In this document: piece after piece, positions 22,777 to 30,403 of the stretch
Layout of the letters: each line of letters begins with the position of its first letter
Numbering within the stretch: position 1 is the first letter of the stretch
NCBI RefSeq assembly: GCF_004349215.1
Contig: NZ_SMKU01000043.1
Span: 1 to 40,824 of the forward strand
Reading direction: 5' to 3'
Length of the DNA: 40,824 nt
Source: Actinomadura rubrisoli
Lineage (GTDB): Bacteria; Actinomycetota; Actinomycetes; Streptosporangiales; Streptosporangiaceae
The notes under the pieces: model-generated
What the model was told of the DNA's origin: nothing
Database searches by the model: none
The model's input: the letters and a program-made list of their open reading frames with translations, nothing else
Made by a program: the position numbers and the translations under genes

Positions 22777-23943
22777 GTGGAGTTCCGGGTCGACCGCCAG
22801 AAGCTCGCCGAGGCCGTGGCGTGGGCGGCGCGGACGTTGCCGGCACGTCCCGCGCTGCCCGTCCTCGCGGGCATGCTCATCGAGGTCACCGACCGGGGCG
22901 GGCTGACCCTCGCCGGGTTCGACTACGAGGTGTCCGCCCGCTCCGAGATCGAGGTCGAGGCGGCTTCGCCCGGCCGCGCCCTCGTCCCCGGGCGGCTCCT
23001 CGCCGAGATCGTCCGGAACCTCCCCGCGGAGCCCGTGGACGTCCTCACCAAGGGCGCGGAGGTCGTCGTCCGCTGCGGCCCCGCCGAGTTCGGGCTGCTC
23101 ACCATGCCCGTCGAGGACTATCCCACCCTTCCCGTGCCGCCCGCCCGCGCCGGCACGATCCCCGGCGACCTGTTCGCCGCCGCCGTCGCCCAGGTCGTCC
23201 CGGCCGCCGGACGCGACGACACCCTGCCCATGCTCACCGGCGTCCGCCTCGACTTCGAGGGCGACACCATGTGGCTGGCCTGCACCGACCGCTACCGCAT
23301 CGCCGCCCGCGAGCTCACCTGGTCGCCGTCCGACCCCGGCTTCACCGCGGGCGTCGTCGTCCCCGCCCGCACCCTCGCCGACACCGCCAAGGCCATCAGG
23401 CCGGGCGCCGAGGTCGCCATCGACCTCGCCGGCAGCGGCGGCGACACCCTCATCGGCGTCTCCGGCGGCGGCCGCAGCATGACCAGCCGCCTCCTGGACG
23501 ACCAGTACATCAACTACAAGGCCCGTCTCACCGGCACGTGGTCCTCCATCGCCGAGATCCGCACCGCGCCCTTCATCGAGGCGATCAAGCGCGCCGCGCT
23601 CGTCACCGAGCGCGGCACCCCGATCCGGCTCGCCTTCACGGCCGACGAGGTCCGCGTCCGCGCCGCGTCCGGCGACGCCGCCCGCGCCAACGAGAGCCTC
23701 CCCGTCCAGCTCACCGGCGACGACGTCGACATCGCGTTCAGCCCCCAGTACCTCCTGGACGGCCTCGCCGGCATCGACACCCAGTACGCCCGCCTCGAAT
23801 GCGCGGGCACCACCAAGGCGGCCCTGCTCACCGGCATCCCCGACCGCGAGGAAGGCGACGAGGCCCCAGAAGGCGAGGCACCCGACGACAAGTCCGACAC
23901 CGGCTACCGCTACCTGGTCATGCCCGTCCGCCTCACCTCCTGA
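22777..23943 (+). CDS. Second DNA polymerase III beta subunit (sliding clamp paralog)
   Basis: 388 aa, full-length clamp with three repeated domains: MEFRVDRQKLAEAVAWAART, then ALPVLAGMLIEVTDRGGLTL, TLPMLTGVRLDFEGDTMWLA, CTDRYRIAAREL, and the C-terminal YLLDGLAGIDTQ...YLVMPVRLTS replacing the usual MPMR end. The genuine dnaN lies between dnaA and recF at the origin, and neither is here, so this is a paralog of the type seen in several actinomycetes. A charged insert (EEGDEAPEGEAPDD) lies just before the last strand. GTG 22777 has AGGAAAGG 8 nt upstream. It follows ogt on the same strand by 73 bp, so a repair-specific clamp is a fair inference. Confidence 0.9.
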   Translation: MEFRVDRQKLAEAVAWAARTLPARPALPVLAGMLIEVTDRGGLTLAGFDYEVSARSEIEVEAASPGRALVPGRLLAEIVRNLPAEPVDVLTKGAEVVVRCGPAEFGLLTMPVEDYPTLPVPPARAGTIPGDLFAAAVAQVVPAAGRDDTLPMLTGVRLDFEGDTMWLACTDRYRIAARELTWSPSDPGFTAGVVVPARTLADTAKAIRPGAEVAIDLAGSGGDTLIGVSGGGRSMTSRLLDDQYINYKARLTGTWSSIAEIRTAPFIEAIKRAALVTERGTPIRLAFTADEVRVRAASGDAARANESLPVQLTGDDVDIAFSPQYLLDGLAGIDTQYARLECAGTTKAALLTGIPDREEGDEAPEGEAPDDKSDTGYRYLVMPVRLTS

Positions 23944-24033
23944 CCCACCAAGCCCGCAGCCCCCTGACCCTCCCGGGTCGGGCCTCCCCGGTCTCCCGGC
24001 CCTCTGGCCCTACCGGGCCTTCCGGCCCTGCCG

Positions 24034-24096
24034 GGTCTCCCCGGTCTCCCCGGTCTCCCCGGTCTCCGGGGTCTCCGGGGTCTCCGGGGTCTCCGG
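24034..24096. repeat. 9-bp minisatellite between convergent genes
   Basis: Seven perfect tandem units of GGTCTCCNN: three GGTCTCCCC (24034-24060) followed by four GGTCTCCGG (24061-24096). Two longer related blocks flank it (CGGCCCTCTGGCCCT near 23999 and 24103). Open frames here encode only RSP/GSP or RRP/GRP collagen-like strings, so the sequence is non-coding. It occupies the gap between the clamp paralog and the XRE-cupin gene; the rest of 23944-24219 holds nothing else recognisable. Confidence 0.85.
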
Positions 24097-24219
24097 GTCT
24101 CTCGGCCCTCTGGCCCTGCCGGGCCTCCTGGGTCTCCCGGCCTGCCAGCCTCCGGTCTTCCGGCCTTGGTTCGGGTTGTGGCGGGATCGGAGTGATCGCG
24201 GTCCAGGCCGCGGCCCGGG

Positions 24220-24825
24220 TCAGAGATCGAGGACTGCGAGGACGAACCGTACGTCGCGGTCACTCGCGTTCTCGTAGGAGTGGGGACGGTCGCCGACGAA
24301 CACGGCCGCCGTTCCCTGCTCGACGACGTCCGTCCGGCCGTCCACGCCGAGAACCAGGGTGCCCTCCTCCACGTACACGATCTCCTTGGTCCCCGGGACG
24401 TGCGCGTCGCTCTCCCGGGTCTCCCCCGGGCGCAGCTCCCAGCGCCACAGCTCCAGCGAGGGACGCGGATCGCTGCCGGCCAGCAGCGTCCCCGTTCCGC
24501 CCTCGGGGCCCCGCCACAGGACGACGTGCCGCTCCGGCGGGAACATCCGCACCGGCGGCTCCTCCTCGACCTGCACCAGGCGGGTCAACGGCACGCCGAG
24601 CGCGTCCGAGATCCGGATGAGCGTGCCCAGGTTGGGGTTGCCGCGGCCCTGTTCCAGGCCGACCAGCACGCCCTTGCTGACCCCGGCCCGTCCGGCCAGC
24701 TCGTCCAGGCTCCACCCGTGCCCGGCGCGCAGGGCGCGGACGGTCCTCGCGACGGCCTCGCCGATCGCATCGTGCTCGCCCAAGCGTTCCTCCAGCTCGC
24801 GTGTCCGCCACGACGATTCCACCAC
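24220..24825 (-). CDS. XRE family regulator with C-terminal cupin domain
   Basis: 201 aa. Residues ~18-75: HTH_3 (IGEAVARTVRALRAGHGWSL, DELAGRAGVSKGVLVGLEQG, RGNPNLGTLIRISDALGVPL). Residues ~125-200: cupin (WELRPGETRESDAHVPGTKE, IVYVEEGTLVLGVDGRTDVV, GDRPHSYEN). Such regulators usually bind a small ligand in the cupin barrel and control a neighbouring transporter or metabolic gene. It is divergent from the B3/4-EamA pair, with 125 bp between, and is therefore likely to be their regulator. Two adjacent GTG codons (24825, 24822) could each start it. Confidence 0.92.
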   Translation of the reverse strand: MVESSWRTRELEERLGEHDAIGEAVARTVRALRAGHGWSLDELAGRAGVSKGVLVGLEQGRGNPNLGTLIRISDALGVPLTRLVQVEEEPPVRMFPPERHVVLWRGPEGGTGTLLAGSDPRPSLELWRWELRPGETRESDAHVPGTKEIVYVEEGTLVLGVDGRTDVVEQGTAAVFVGDRPHSYENASDRDVRFVLAVLDL

Positions 24826-24950
24826 GACTATCCGGGTGGCATGCTCGATCGCGGGGAGGGACGCGCGTCCGGCGAGAAGCCTCCCCTTCCGGTGGGCACG
24901 GTCGGTATGATGACCGTCGAGTGCATTAAAATGACCGAAGGAGATGGGGA

Positions 24951-25616
24951 ATGCTGGAGCGGATCGTCGTCGACGAGGCCGTGCGGGCCCTGCGCCCCGA
25001 CTTCGCCGTGCTCGTCCTCACCGCCGAGGGCCTGGAGAACGGCCCGAGCGACGACCAGTCGGCGGGCTGGCTGGCGTCGGCTGCCCACAGCGCCGACAGC
25101 GGTGACCCGCACGTGGAGTCCTGGCGTGCGGCATACCGGACGTTCGGCGCCAAACCCCAGCGGACCCGGCCGTCGGTGGACGCGCTGCTCCGGCGCGCGG
25201 ACGCCCTCCCCGCCGTGAACAAGGTGGTCGACGCCTACAACGCGATCAGCGTCGCCTACGCCCTGCCGATCGGCGGCGAGGACCTCGACGCCTACCAGGG
25301 GCCCGCGCGGCTCGTCCGGGCGACGGGGGACGAGCCGTTCGACGTGATCGCCGGTGGCGAGCCCGCCGTCGAGCACCCGGCGGAGGGCGAGGTCGTCTGG
25401 CGGGACGACGCGGGCGTGACCTGCCGCCGCTGGAACTGGCGGCAGTGCGTCCGGACGCGGCTGACCGAGACCACGAAGAACGGCCTGTTCTTGCTGGAGC
25501 GCCTTGAGCCGTACCCGCTGGAGCGCCTGCGCGAGGCGGGCGACGCGCTCGCCGGGCGGCTCCGCGAGATCGCGCCGGACGTCCGGGTCCAGAGCCGCCT
25601 GATCGGCGGGCGGTAG
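24951..25616 (+). CDS. Stand-alone B3/B4 (phenylalanyl-tRNA synthetase beta editing-type) domain protein
   Basis: 221 aa consisting mainly of a B3/4 domain: RPDFAVLVLTAEGLENGPSD, WRAAYRTFGAKPQRTRPSVD, ALLRRADALPAVNKVVDAYN, ISVAYALPIGGEDLDAYQGP, and GEVVWRDDAGVTCRRWNWRQ. In PheT the B3/4 domain hydrolyses mischarged Tyr-tRNA(Phe); free-standing versions are thought to edit mischarged tRNAs or bind amino-acid-like compounds. ATG 24951 has AAGGAG at 24938-24943, and a -10 TATGAT is at 24906-24911. Its stop overlaps the EamA start, forming an operon. Confidence 0.85.
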   Translation: MLERIVVDEAVRALRPDFAVLVLTAEGLENGPSDDQSAGWLASAAHSADSGDPHVESWRAAYRTFGAKPQRTRPSVDALLRRADALPAVNKVVDAYNAISVAYALPIGGEDLDAYQGPARLVRATGDEPFDVIAGGEPAVEHPAEGEVVWRDDAGVTCRRWNWRQCVRTRLTETTKNGLFLLERLEPYPLERLREAGDALAGRLREIAPDVRVQSRLIGGR

Positions 25617-26500
25617 TGGTCACGGTCCTCGCGCTGAGCGCCGCCCTGGCGTACGGCGTCGCCGACTTCCTCGGCGGCGCGGTGGCCCGGCGCTCGACGG
25701 CGCTCAAGGCGCTGGCCTGGTGCGTTCCGATGGGGCTGGCCGTCGTGCTGGTGGCCGCGCTGCTGGCGGGCGGCGGCTTCGGCTGGGCCGCGATGGCGTG
25801 GGGCTTCGGCGCCGGCCTCGCGGGCGGGACAGGCCTCATCACCTTCTACCGGGCGCTCGCGCGCGGACCGATGAGCGTGGTGGCACCGGTGTCCGCGCTG
25901 GCCGCAGCCGTCCTGCCGGTGGGCGTGGGCACGCTGCGCGGCGAACGGCTGGACGCGGCCGTCCTCGCCGGCGTCCTGCTGTGCCTGGTCGCGATCGGGC
26001 TGGTCAGCATGGAGAACGGCGGCGCCAAAGAGGGCACCGGTCCCGAGGCCGGCGGCCGGCGGCGCCTGCTCGACTCGGGCCCGCTGATGGCCGGGCTCTC
26101 CGGAGCCTGCTTCGGGATCTTCTTCGTCCTGCTCAAGTCCGCCGGGGACGACGCCGGACTCTGGCCGCTGGTCGCCGCCCGCGCGGGCAACCTTGTGATC
26201 GTGGTCGCGGCGCTGCTGGTCACGCTGCGGTTCCGCGGCGGTGAGAGCGGCCCCCGCGTGCCCGGACGGGCCCTGATCGGGCTGGCGCTGCTGTCCGGCG
26301 CCCTCGACGCCGGCGCGAACGGCCTCTACTTCATCGCCGTCCAGGACGGGATGCTCAGCCTCGCCGCCGTCCTCACGTCCCTCTATCCGGCGGTCACGGT
26401 GCTGCTGGCCAGGATCGCCTACAGCGAGCGGCTCCGGGTGGTCCAGCGCATCGGCATGGCCGTCGCCATCGCCGGAGTCGCGCTCGTCACCACCGGCTGA
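25616..26500 (+). CDS. EamA/DMT family transporter
   Basis: 294 aa with ten hydrophobic helices in two EamA repeats; VTVLALSAALAYGVADFLGG begins the first and LLDSGPLMAGLSGACFGIFF the second. The motif PVSALAAAVLPVGVGTLRGE ends helix 4. EamA proteins export amino acids and other metabolites. The GTG start (25616) overlaps the last base of the upstream TAG, so translation is coupled with the B3/4 protein. An exporter paired with a B3/4 domain suggests export of an amino-acid analogue whose mischarging B3/4 corrects; that link is inferred. Confidence 0.9.
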   Translation: MVTVLALSAALAYGVADFLGGAVARRSTALKALAWCVPMGLAVVLVAALLAGGGFGWAAMAWGFGAGLAGGTGLITFYRALARGPMSVVAPVSALAAAVLPVGVGTLRGERLDAAVLAGVLLCLVAIGLVSMENGGAKEGTGPEAGGRRRLLDSGPLMAGLSGACFGIFFVLLKSAGDDAGLWPLVAARAGNLVIVVAALLVTLRFRGGESGPRVPGRALIGLALLSGALDAGANGLYFIAVQDGMLSLAAVLTSLYPAVTVLLARIAYSERLRVVQRIGMAVAIAGVALVTTG

Positions 26501-26511
26501 CACCGATAAAG

Positions 26512-26544
26512 AAGGGCCGCGACCTGGTCCAGGTCTCGGCCCTT
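26512..26544. terminator. Bidirectional terminator between EamA and tRNA-Ser
   Basis: AAGGGCCGCGACCTGG (26512-26527) and TCCAGGTCTCGGCCCTT (26528-26544) form a long stem with one internal mismatch. On the minus strand it is followed by CTTTATC, so it mainly ends the tadA/tRNA-Ser transcript; it also follows the EamA stop by 11 nt. Confidence 0.8.
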
Positions 26545-26551
26545 TCGGTGG

Positions 26552-26636
26552 CGGTGGTGGTGGGATTCGAACCCACGGAAGCTTGCACTTCACACGCTTT
26601 CGAGGCGTGCGCCCTCGTCCACTAGGCGACACCACC
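26552..26636 (-). tRNA. tRNA-Ser(CGA)
   Basis: 85 nt with a long variable arm, as in class II tRNAs. The acceptor stem GGTGGTG/CACCACC, discriminator G and an encoded CCA (26551-26549) are present. The anticodon stem-loop CACGC-CTCGAAA-GCGTG gives anticodon CGA, reading UCG. T-arm GTGGG-TTCGAAT-CCCAC is intact. Its 5' end lies 10 nt after the tadA stop on the same strand, so it may be processed from the tadA transcript. Confidence 0.97.
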
Positions 26637-26646
26637 GCGGGGAAGC

Positions 26647-27444
26647 CTACCCGACTCTGCGGCGCGCGAAGAACTCGGTGAGCAGCGCGGCGCACTCGTC
26701 GGCCATCACCCCGGCGACGACCTCCGGCCGGTGGTTGAGACGGCGGTCACGGACGACGTCCCAGAGCGAACCGACGGCGCCTCCCTTGAGGTCGACGGCG
26801 CCGTACACGACCCGTCCCACGCGCGCCTGCACCGACGCTCCCGCGCACATCGTGCACGGTTCCAAGGTGACGACCAGGGTGCAGCCGGAGAGCCGCCAAG
26901 CGCCCAGCGTTGACGCGGCGTCCCGCATCGCGACCATCTCGGCATGCCCGGTCGGGTCGGCGGTGCGCTCCCGGTCGTTGTGCCCGGCACCGATGAGCTC
27001 GCCGGAACCGTCCAGCACGACGGCGCCGACCGGAACCTCACCGACGTCGAAGGCCCTCCGCGCCTCCTCCAGCGCCCGCCGCATAGCTGGAACGAACACG
27101 TCCTCAAACGCCCCGCGAACCCCCGCGTCGTCACCCTTGGAGGACGGTTCTGCTTCCGCGTCCTCTCCGCTCGCGAATGGTGGCTGAGTCTGCGCGCTGG
27201 CGCCGTCCTCCACCTGTGGCTGCGTCTTCGCGTCGTTGCCCCGCGCTTGCGCGTCATCTCCGTCTGCGGGTGGTGGCTGCGTCTCCGCGTTGGCGCCGTC
27301 CTTCACAAGTGGCTGCGTCTTCGCGTTGTTGTCGGAGGGCGGCTGGGGTTGCGCGTCGTCGCTGAGTTCGATTGGTGGCTGTGCTTTCGGGTTGCGACCC
27401 CCCGCCGGTGGGCGCGGAGTTGTGCGGGGGGTGTCCTCAGTCAC
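26647..27444 (-). CDS. tadA: tRNA-specific adenosine deaminase with repetitive N-terminal extension
   Basis: 265 aa versus ~150 for TadA. Residues ~112-265 are a complete deaminase: HAE (167-169) and PCTMC (196-200) give the zinc ligands and proton shuttle, and RVGRVVYGAVDLKGGAVGSL follows. It converts A34 to inosine in tRNA-Arg(ACG). Residues 1-110 are low-complexity, made of about six degenerate units of the form A-x-T-Q-P-x-x-x-x-G-x-x (AKTQPLVKDGAN, AETQPPPADGDD, AKTQPQVEDGAS, AQTQPPFASGED). GTG 27444 overlaps the upstream stop by 8 nt (GTGACTGA). A shorter start inside the extension is possible, e.g. at Met121, but that would lack the coupling. It is followed by tRNA-Ser(CGA). Confidence 0.92.
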   Translation of the reverse strand: MTEDTPRTTPRPPAGGRNPKAQPPIELSDDAQPQPPSDNNAKTQPLVKDGANAETQPPPADGDDAQARGNDAKTQPQVEDGASAQTQPPFASGEDAEAEPSSKGDDAGVRGAFEDVFVPAMRRALEEARRAFDVGEVPVGAVVLDGSGELIGAGHNDRERTADPTGHAEMVAMRDAASTLGAWRLSGCTLVVTLEPCTMCAGASVQARVGRVVYGAVDLKGGAVGSLWDVVRDRRLNHRPEVVAGVMADECAALLTEFFARRRVG

Positions 27445-27874
27445 GGAGGCGGTCGAATTCCTCGCCGAAGCCGGCGTGCTCGGCGACCGTGAGGAGGGCG
27501 TCGGCGGGCAGGGCCCGTTCGCCGAGGTCGCCGAGCTGCTCGGCGTCGAGGCCGAGGTCCTCCAGCAGGGCCGGGTCGCCGGCGGCGTCCCCGTCCGGGA
27601 CCTCCCCGATGAGCTGGGTGAACAGAGAGCCGAGCCCGTCTTCGCGGACGGTCGACACGTACGCGCGGGGCTCGTCCTCCCCGTCCAGGCGCAGGACGGC
27701 GAACCAGTCGTCGTCCTGCTCGATGAGCAGCACCACCGGGTCGCCGTAGGACTCGACGGCCGCCTCGCGCATCAGGTCGGCGACGTCGTCCACGCCCTCG
27801 GCCTCGGCGAGCGCGGCCTCGGCGCCGACCCAGCCCTGCGGGGTCCGCGCGAAGACGGCGGCGAAGTACGACAC
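27437..27874 (-). CDS. tRNA adenosine deaminase-associated protein, copy 1
   Basis: 145 aa, acidic, without Cys. MSYFAAVFARTPQGWVGAEA at the start, DDWFAVLRLDGEDEPRAYVS in the middle and DLGLDAEQLGDLGERALPAD near the end fit the actinobacterial family that sits beside tadA (TIGR03941). Its stop overlaps the tadA GTG, so the two are translationally coupled and probably act together. The function is unknown; a cofactor or tRNA-handling role is inferred from context. GTG 27874 is the only start near the conserved N-terminus. A paralog lies at 29387-29872. Confidence 0.85.
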   Translation of the reverse strand: MSYFAAVFARTPQGWVGAEAALAEAEGVDDVADLMREAAVESYGDPVVLLIEQDDDWFAVLRLDGEDEPRAYVSTVREDGLGSLFTQLIGEVPDGDAAGDPALLEDLGLDAEQLGDLGERALPADALLTVAEHAGFGEEFDRLRD

Positions 27875-27881
27875 CCGCCCA

Positions 27882-27915
27882 TTTTGACATCCTCCCCAGG
27901 TCGGCGGGGGACTCC
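27882..27915. mobile_element. Possible IS200/IS605-type end remnant
   Basis: TTTTGACATCCTCCCC followed by a hairpin arm and GGGGGACTCC resembles the terminal sequence of tnpB-type IS605-family elements in actinomycetes, where TTGACATCCTCCCC precedes a short hairpin ending in GGGGATTCC. No transposase is nearby, so this would be a solo scar in the 179-bp gap (27875-28053). Besides it, that gap holds only the leader of the phosphoesterase gene. Confidence 0.35.
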
Positions 27916-28053
27916 GGCCACCGCTTTTCCGTCCGTGCGGGGCTTTCGGTCATGAAGATATTTCGGGTTATGCCCTTCGTCCGTTGAGTGCCGTTCTTCC
28001 GCTCGTGTCGCAGGAGTCGTGATACTGCCCCATCGGCAGGCGGGAGGAGAGCC

Positions 28054-29361
28054 ATGGGCGGCGAGGAACTGACCCGGCGCGGGTTCCTGGCGGGGACCGC
28101 GGGCGTCGCGGCGGTGGTCGCGGCGGGCGGCGGCGCTGAGGCGGGGGAGGGCGCCGTCGCGGCGCGGGCGCCGGTCGGGCCGCTTCCCGATCCCCGCGAG
28201 TCCGGGATCGACCACATCGTCGTCGTCATGATGGAGAACCGCTCGTTCGACCACTACCTGGGCTGGCTGCCCGGTGCCGACGGGCGCCAGGAGGGCCTCT
28301 CCTTCACCGACGCGCAGGGCATCGAGTACGCCACCCACCATCTGAAGGTCCCGCACGGCTGCGGCTTCCACGACCCCGATCACTCCTACGCGGGCGGACG
28401 CACCGAGTTCAACGGCGGCAAATGCGACGGATGGCTCCGCGCCGGACAGAACGACGTGTTCTCCATCGGCTACTTCAAGGGTCCCGACCTCGGCTTCCAC
28501 GGGCACGCGGCACGTGACTGGACGGTCTGCGACCGTTACTTCCCGGCCGTCATGTCGTCCACGTTCCCCAACCGGATCTTCCAGCACGCCGCGCAGACCG
28601 ACCGGATCTCCAACACCTTCGCGATCTCGGAGCTCACCACCATCTGGGACCGGCTGAAGGCCAAGGGCGTCCCGGCCCGCTACTACTTCAGCGACGTCCC
28701 GTTCACGGCGCTGTGGGGCGTCAAGCACCTCGACATCAGCCGGAACATCCAGGAGTTCCGCACCGACGCCCGCAACGGACGCCTGCCCGCGGTCAGCTTC
28801 GTCGAGCCGGGCTTCCTCGGGGAGCTGTTCCTGCCCGGTATGTCGGAGGACGAGCATCCGCTCGCCGACATCCGCTTCGGCCAGGCGTTCCTCAACGAGG
28901 TCTACACGGCGGTCGTCGACTCGCCCAACTGGGAGCGCACCCTCCTAGTGATCAACTACGACGAGTGGGGCGGGTTCTACGACCACGTCCCGCCGCCCGT
29001 CGGGCCCGACCCGCGTCCCGACCTCGACACCGGGCTGCGCGGTTTCCGCGTCCCGTGCCTGCTGATCTCGCCCCGGGCGCGCCGCGGCGCCATCGCGCAC
29101 GAGGTGTACGACCACACCTCGATTCTGAAGGCGATCGAGTGGCGCTGGGGCCTCGCGCCGCTGACGGTCCGTGACGCCGCCGCCCGCAACATCGCCGAGG
29201 TGCTCGACTTCGCGTCCCCGATCGATGTGAACGCGCCGCGCTACACCGTCCGGCGTCCGATCAGCCTCGGCTGCCTGGATCCCGAGCACTCCCACACCGG
29301 GGACGACTGGGCCGAGCTCAACGCCTACGCCCTGCGCAACGGCTTCCCGCGCCGCCGCTGA
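28054..29361 (+). CDS. Tat-exported phosphoesterase (phospholipase C/acid phosphatase family)
   Basis: 435 aa. Twin-arginine signal [20 protein letters not shown] (residues 5-24). The phosphoesterase domain starts [20 protein letters not shown], the signature of the phospholipase C/AcpA family (the metal ligand Glu-Asn, then Asp-His). [20 protein letters not shown] has the central catalytic region, and [20 protein letters not shown] has the second metal site. It should hydrolyse phospholipids or other phosphoesters outside the membrane. RBS GGGAGGAGA (28042-28050) fixes ATG 28054. It is inserted between the two deaminase-associated genes, on the opposite strand. Confidence 0.93.
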   Translation: MGGEELTRRGFLAGTAGVAAVVAAGGGAEAGEGAVAARAPVGPLPDPRESGIDHIVVVMMENRSFDHYLGWLPGADGRQEGLSFTDAQGIEYATHHLKVPHGCGFHDPDHSYAGGRTEFNGGKCDGWLRAGQNDVFSIGYFKGPDLGFHGHAARDWTVCDRYFPAVMSSTFPNRIFQHAAQTDRISNTFAISELTTIWDRLKAKGVPARYYFSDVPFTALWGVKHLDISRNIQEFRTDARNGRLPAVSFVEPGFLGELFLPGMSEDEHPLADIRFGQAFLNEVYTAVVDSPNWERTLLVINYDEWGGFYDHVPPPVGPDPRPDLDTGLRGFRVPCLLISPRARRGAIAHEVYDHTSILKAIEWRWGLAPLTVRDAAARNIAEVLDFASPIDVNAPRYTVRRPISLGCLDPEHSHTGDDWAELNAYALRNGFPRRR

Positions 29362-29386
29362 CGCGGTCAGCGGCTCGAAAGGAGGG

Positions 29387-29872
29387 TCAGCCGACGGCGT
29401 CGAGGGCGCGTTCGAAGGCGGGGGCGAAGCCGAGACGGCCGGCGATGCTGAGGAGCATCTCGTCGGGATACAGCTCAAGGTCGCCGGAGATGGCACCGAG
29501 CTCCATCTCGTCCAGGCCCAGGTCCGTGAAGATCGACATGTCGCCGACCGGGAGGACCTGGTCGAGTTCCTCGTCCTCGGGGATGGGGATGTCCAGGTAG
29601 TCGAGGACCTGGCCGGCGAGCGGCCAGTCGACCGAGGCCGTGACGTCCGACAGGAACAGCATGACCTCGTCGCCGAGCAGCCGGATCGCGACGAAGAAGT
29701 CGTCGCCCACCGAGACGAGGCCGACCGTGCCGCCGAGGCTCGGCTGCTGGCGCAGGGCATGGATGAGCCCTGCCAGGTCGCCGGTCAGCGCCACGGGGAG
29801 GATCTCGGCCTCCCAGCGGTCGTCTTCCCGGTACACCACGACGGCGAAGTCCGTCGCGTCCACATCCGTCAT
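29387..29872 (-). CDS. tRNA adenosine deaminase-associated protein, copy 2
   Basis: 161 aa, acidic. [60 protein letters not shown] and the end [15 protein letters not shown] align with copy 1 (DDWFAVLRL..., LEDLGLDAEQLGDLGE, AGFGEEFDRLRD). It therefore belongs to the same family. It has no tadA of its own; the phosphoesterase and a scar separate it from the tadA pair. In other actinomycetes the gene near upp is of this kind, so this may be the older copy. ATG 29872 begins the conserved part. The frame-open extension to 30007 is Arg/Pro noise. Confidence 0.82.
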   Translation of the reverse strand: MTDVDATDFAVVVYREDDRWEAEILPVALTGDLAGLIHALRQQPSLGGTVGLVSVGDDFFVAIRLLGDEVMLFLSDVTASVDWPLAGQVLDYLDIPIPEDEELDQVLPVGDMSIFTDLGLDEMELGAISGDLELYPDEMLLSIAGRLGFAPAFERALDAVG

Positions 29873-30025
29873 TTCCACCCCACCGGCGCGGTTCCTGCCA
29901 GGGCATGGTCGCAGATGCGGCGCGCCCTCGCGCGCCCCACCGTCAAACTCGGCGCCATACCCGTGTGTGAGGTGGGGAGTCAGCGCCGTTTTCGACGCCC
30001 GCGACACGAACCTACTGGATCAGCG

Positions 30026-30319
30026 TCAATTGATACGGAACGTCCGGCGGCGCAGCGCCGCGTGGATCCGCGCGCGTCGCGAGCGGTGCGGCGTCACCCG
30101 ACGGCGCAGCTCACGGGCCTCGGCCAGCTCGCGGAGGAAGATCGCCCGGCGCCTGAGATGCTCGCGGACCTCCTCGGGGGAGACGTCCCGGTGCGGTGCG
30201 GGGCACGGCTCGGCGTCCAGGCCGGCTGTGACTTCGGTCACCGTCCGTTCAGGGGGGTCCGGTGCGGACTCGCGGGCCCGCTCCGGCACTATGGGCTGCC
30301 CATCGCTCTCGCTGCTCAT
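30026..30319 (-). CDS. Small Arg-rich helical protein upstream of the deaminase-associated gene
   Basis: 97 aa. The first half is Pro/Glu-rich and disordered; from residue ~46 it becomes a strongly basic helix ([40 protein letters not shown]) ending RRRTFRIN. The composition suggests nucleic-acid or ribosome contact, but I recognise no named family. The change of codon pattern to coding-like third-position GC supports a gene. It is divergent from upp (85 bp between the two starts). Confidence 0.6.
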   Translation of the reverse strand: MSSESDGQPIVPERARESAPDPPERTVTEVTAGLDAEPCPAPHRDVSPEEVREHLRRRAIFLRELAEARELRRRVTPHRSRRARIHAALRRRTFRIN

Positions 30320-30391
30320 ACCGCCATACTGCCCAGCTCAGCGCCGTCCTATCCTGGTTCCCACGGGACTGGCGCGCCCTACCTGGTGGGC

Positions 30392-30397
30392 TACCGT
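30392..30397 (+). promoter_or_regulatory. -10 box of a leaderless promoter for upp
   Basis: TACCGT with exactly 6 nt (GAGCGC) before ATG 30404. There is no Shine-Dalgarno, consistent with leaderless initiation. Confidence 0.45.
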
Positions 30398-30403
30398 GAG
30401 CGC

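Noticed and set aside
22777..23943. The genuine dnaN
   Set aside because: No dnaA or recF neighbours and a position beside ogt; more likely a paralog.
24034..24096. CRISPR array
   Set aside because: Units are 9 bp in direct tandem with no spacers; no cas genes in the window.
23910..24263. Collagen-like protein with RRP/GRP repeats
   Set aside because: The open frame is produced by the 9-bp minisatellite; frames on both strands show similar repeats and none has an RBS.
24909..24956. Upstream ORF starting ATGACCGTCGAG before the B3/4 gene
   Set aside because: It has no RBS and runs out of frame across the B3/4 start; likely only leader sequence.
29390..29425. SOS box candidate TCGAGGGCGCGTTCGA
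   Set aside because: Two mismatches in fixed positions and it lies within the 3' coding part of the deaminase-associated gene.
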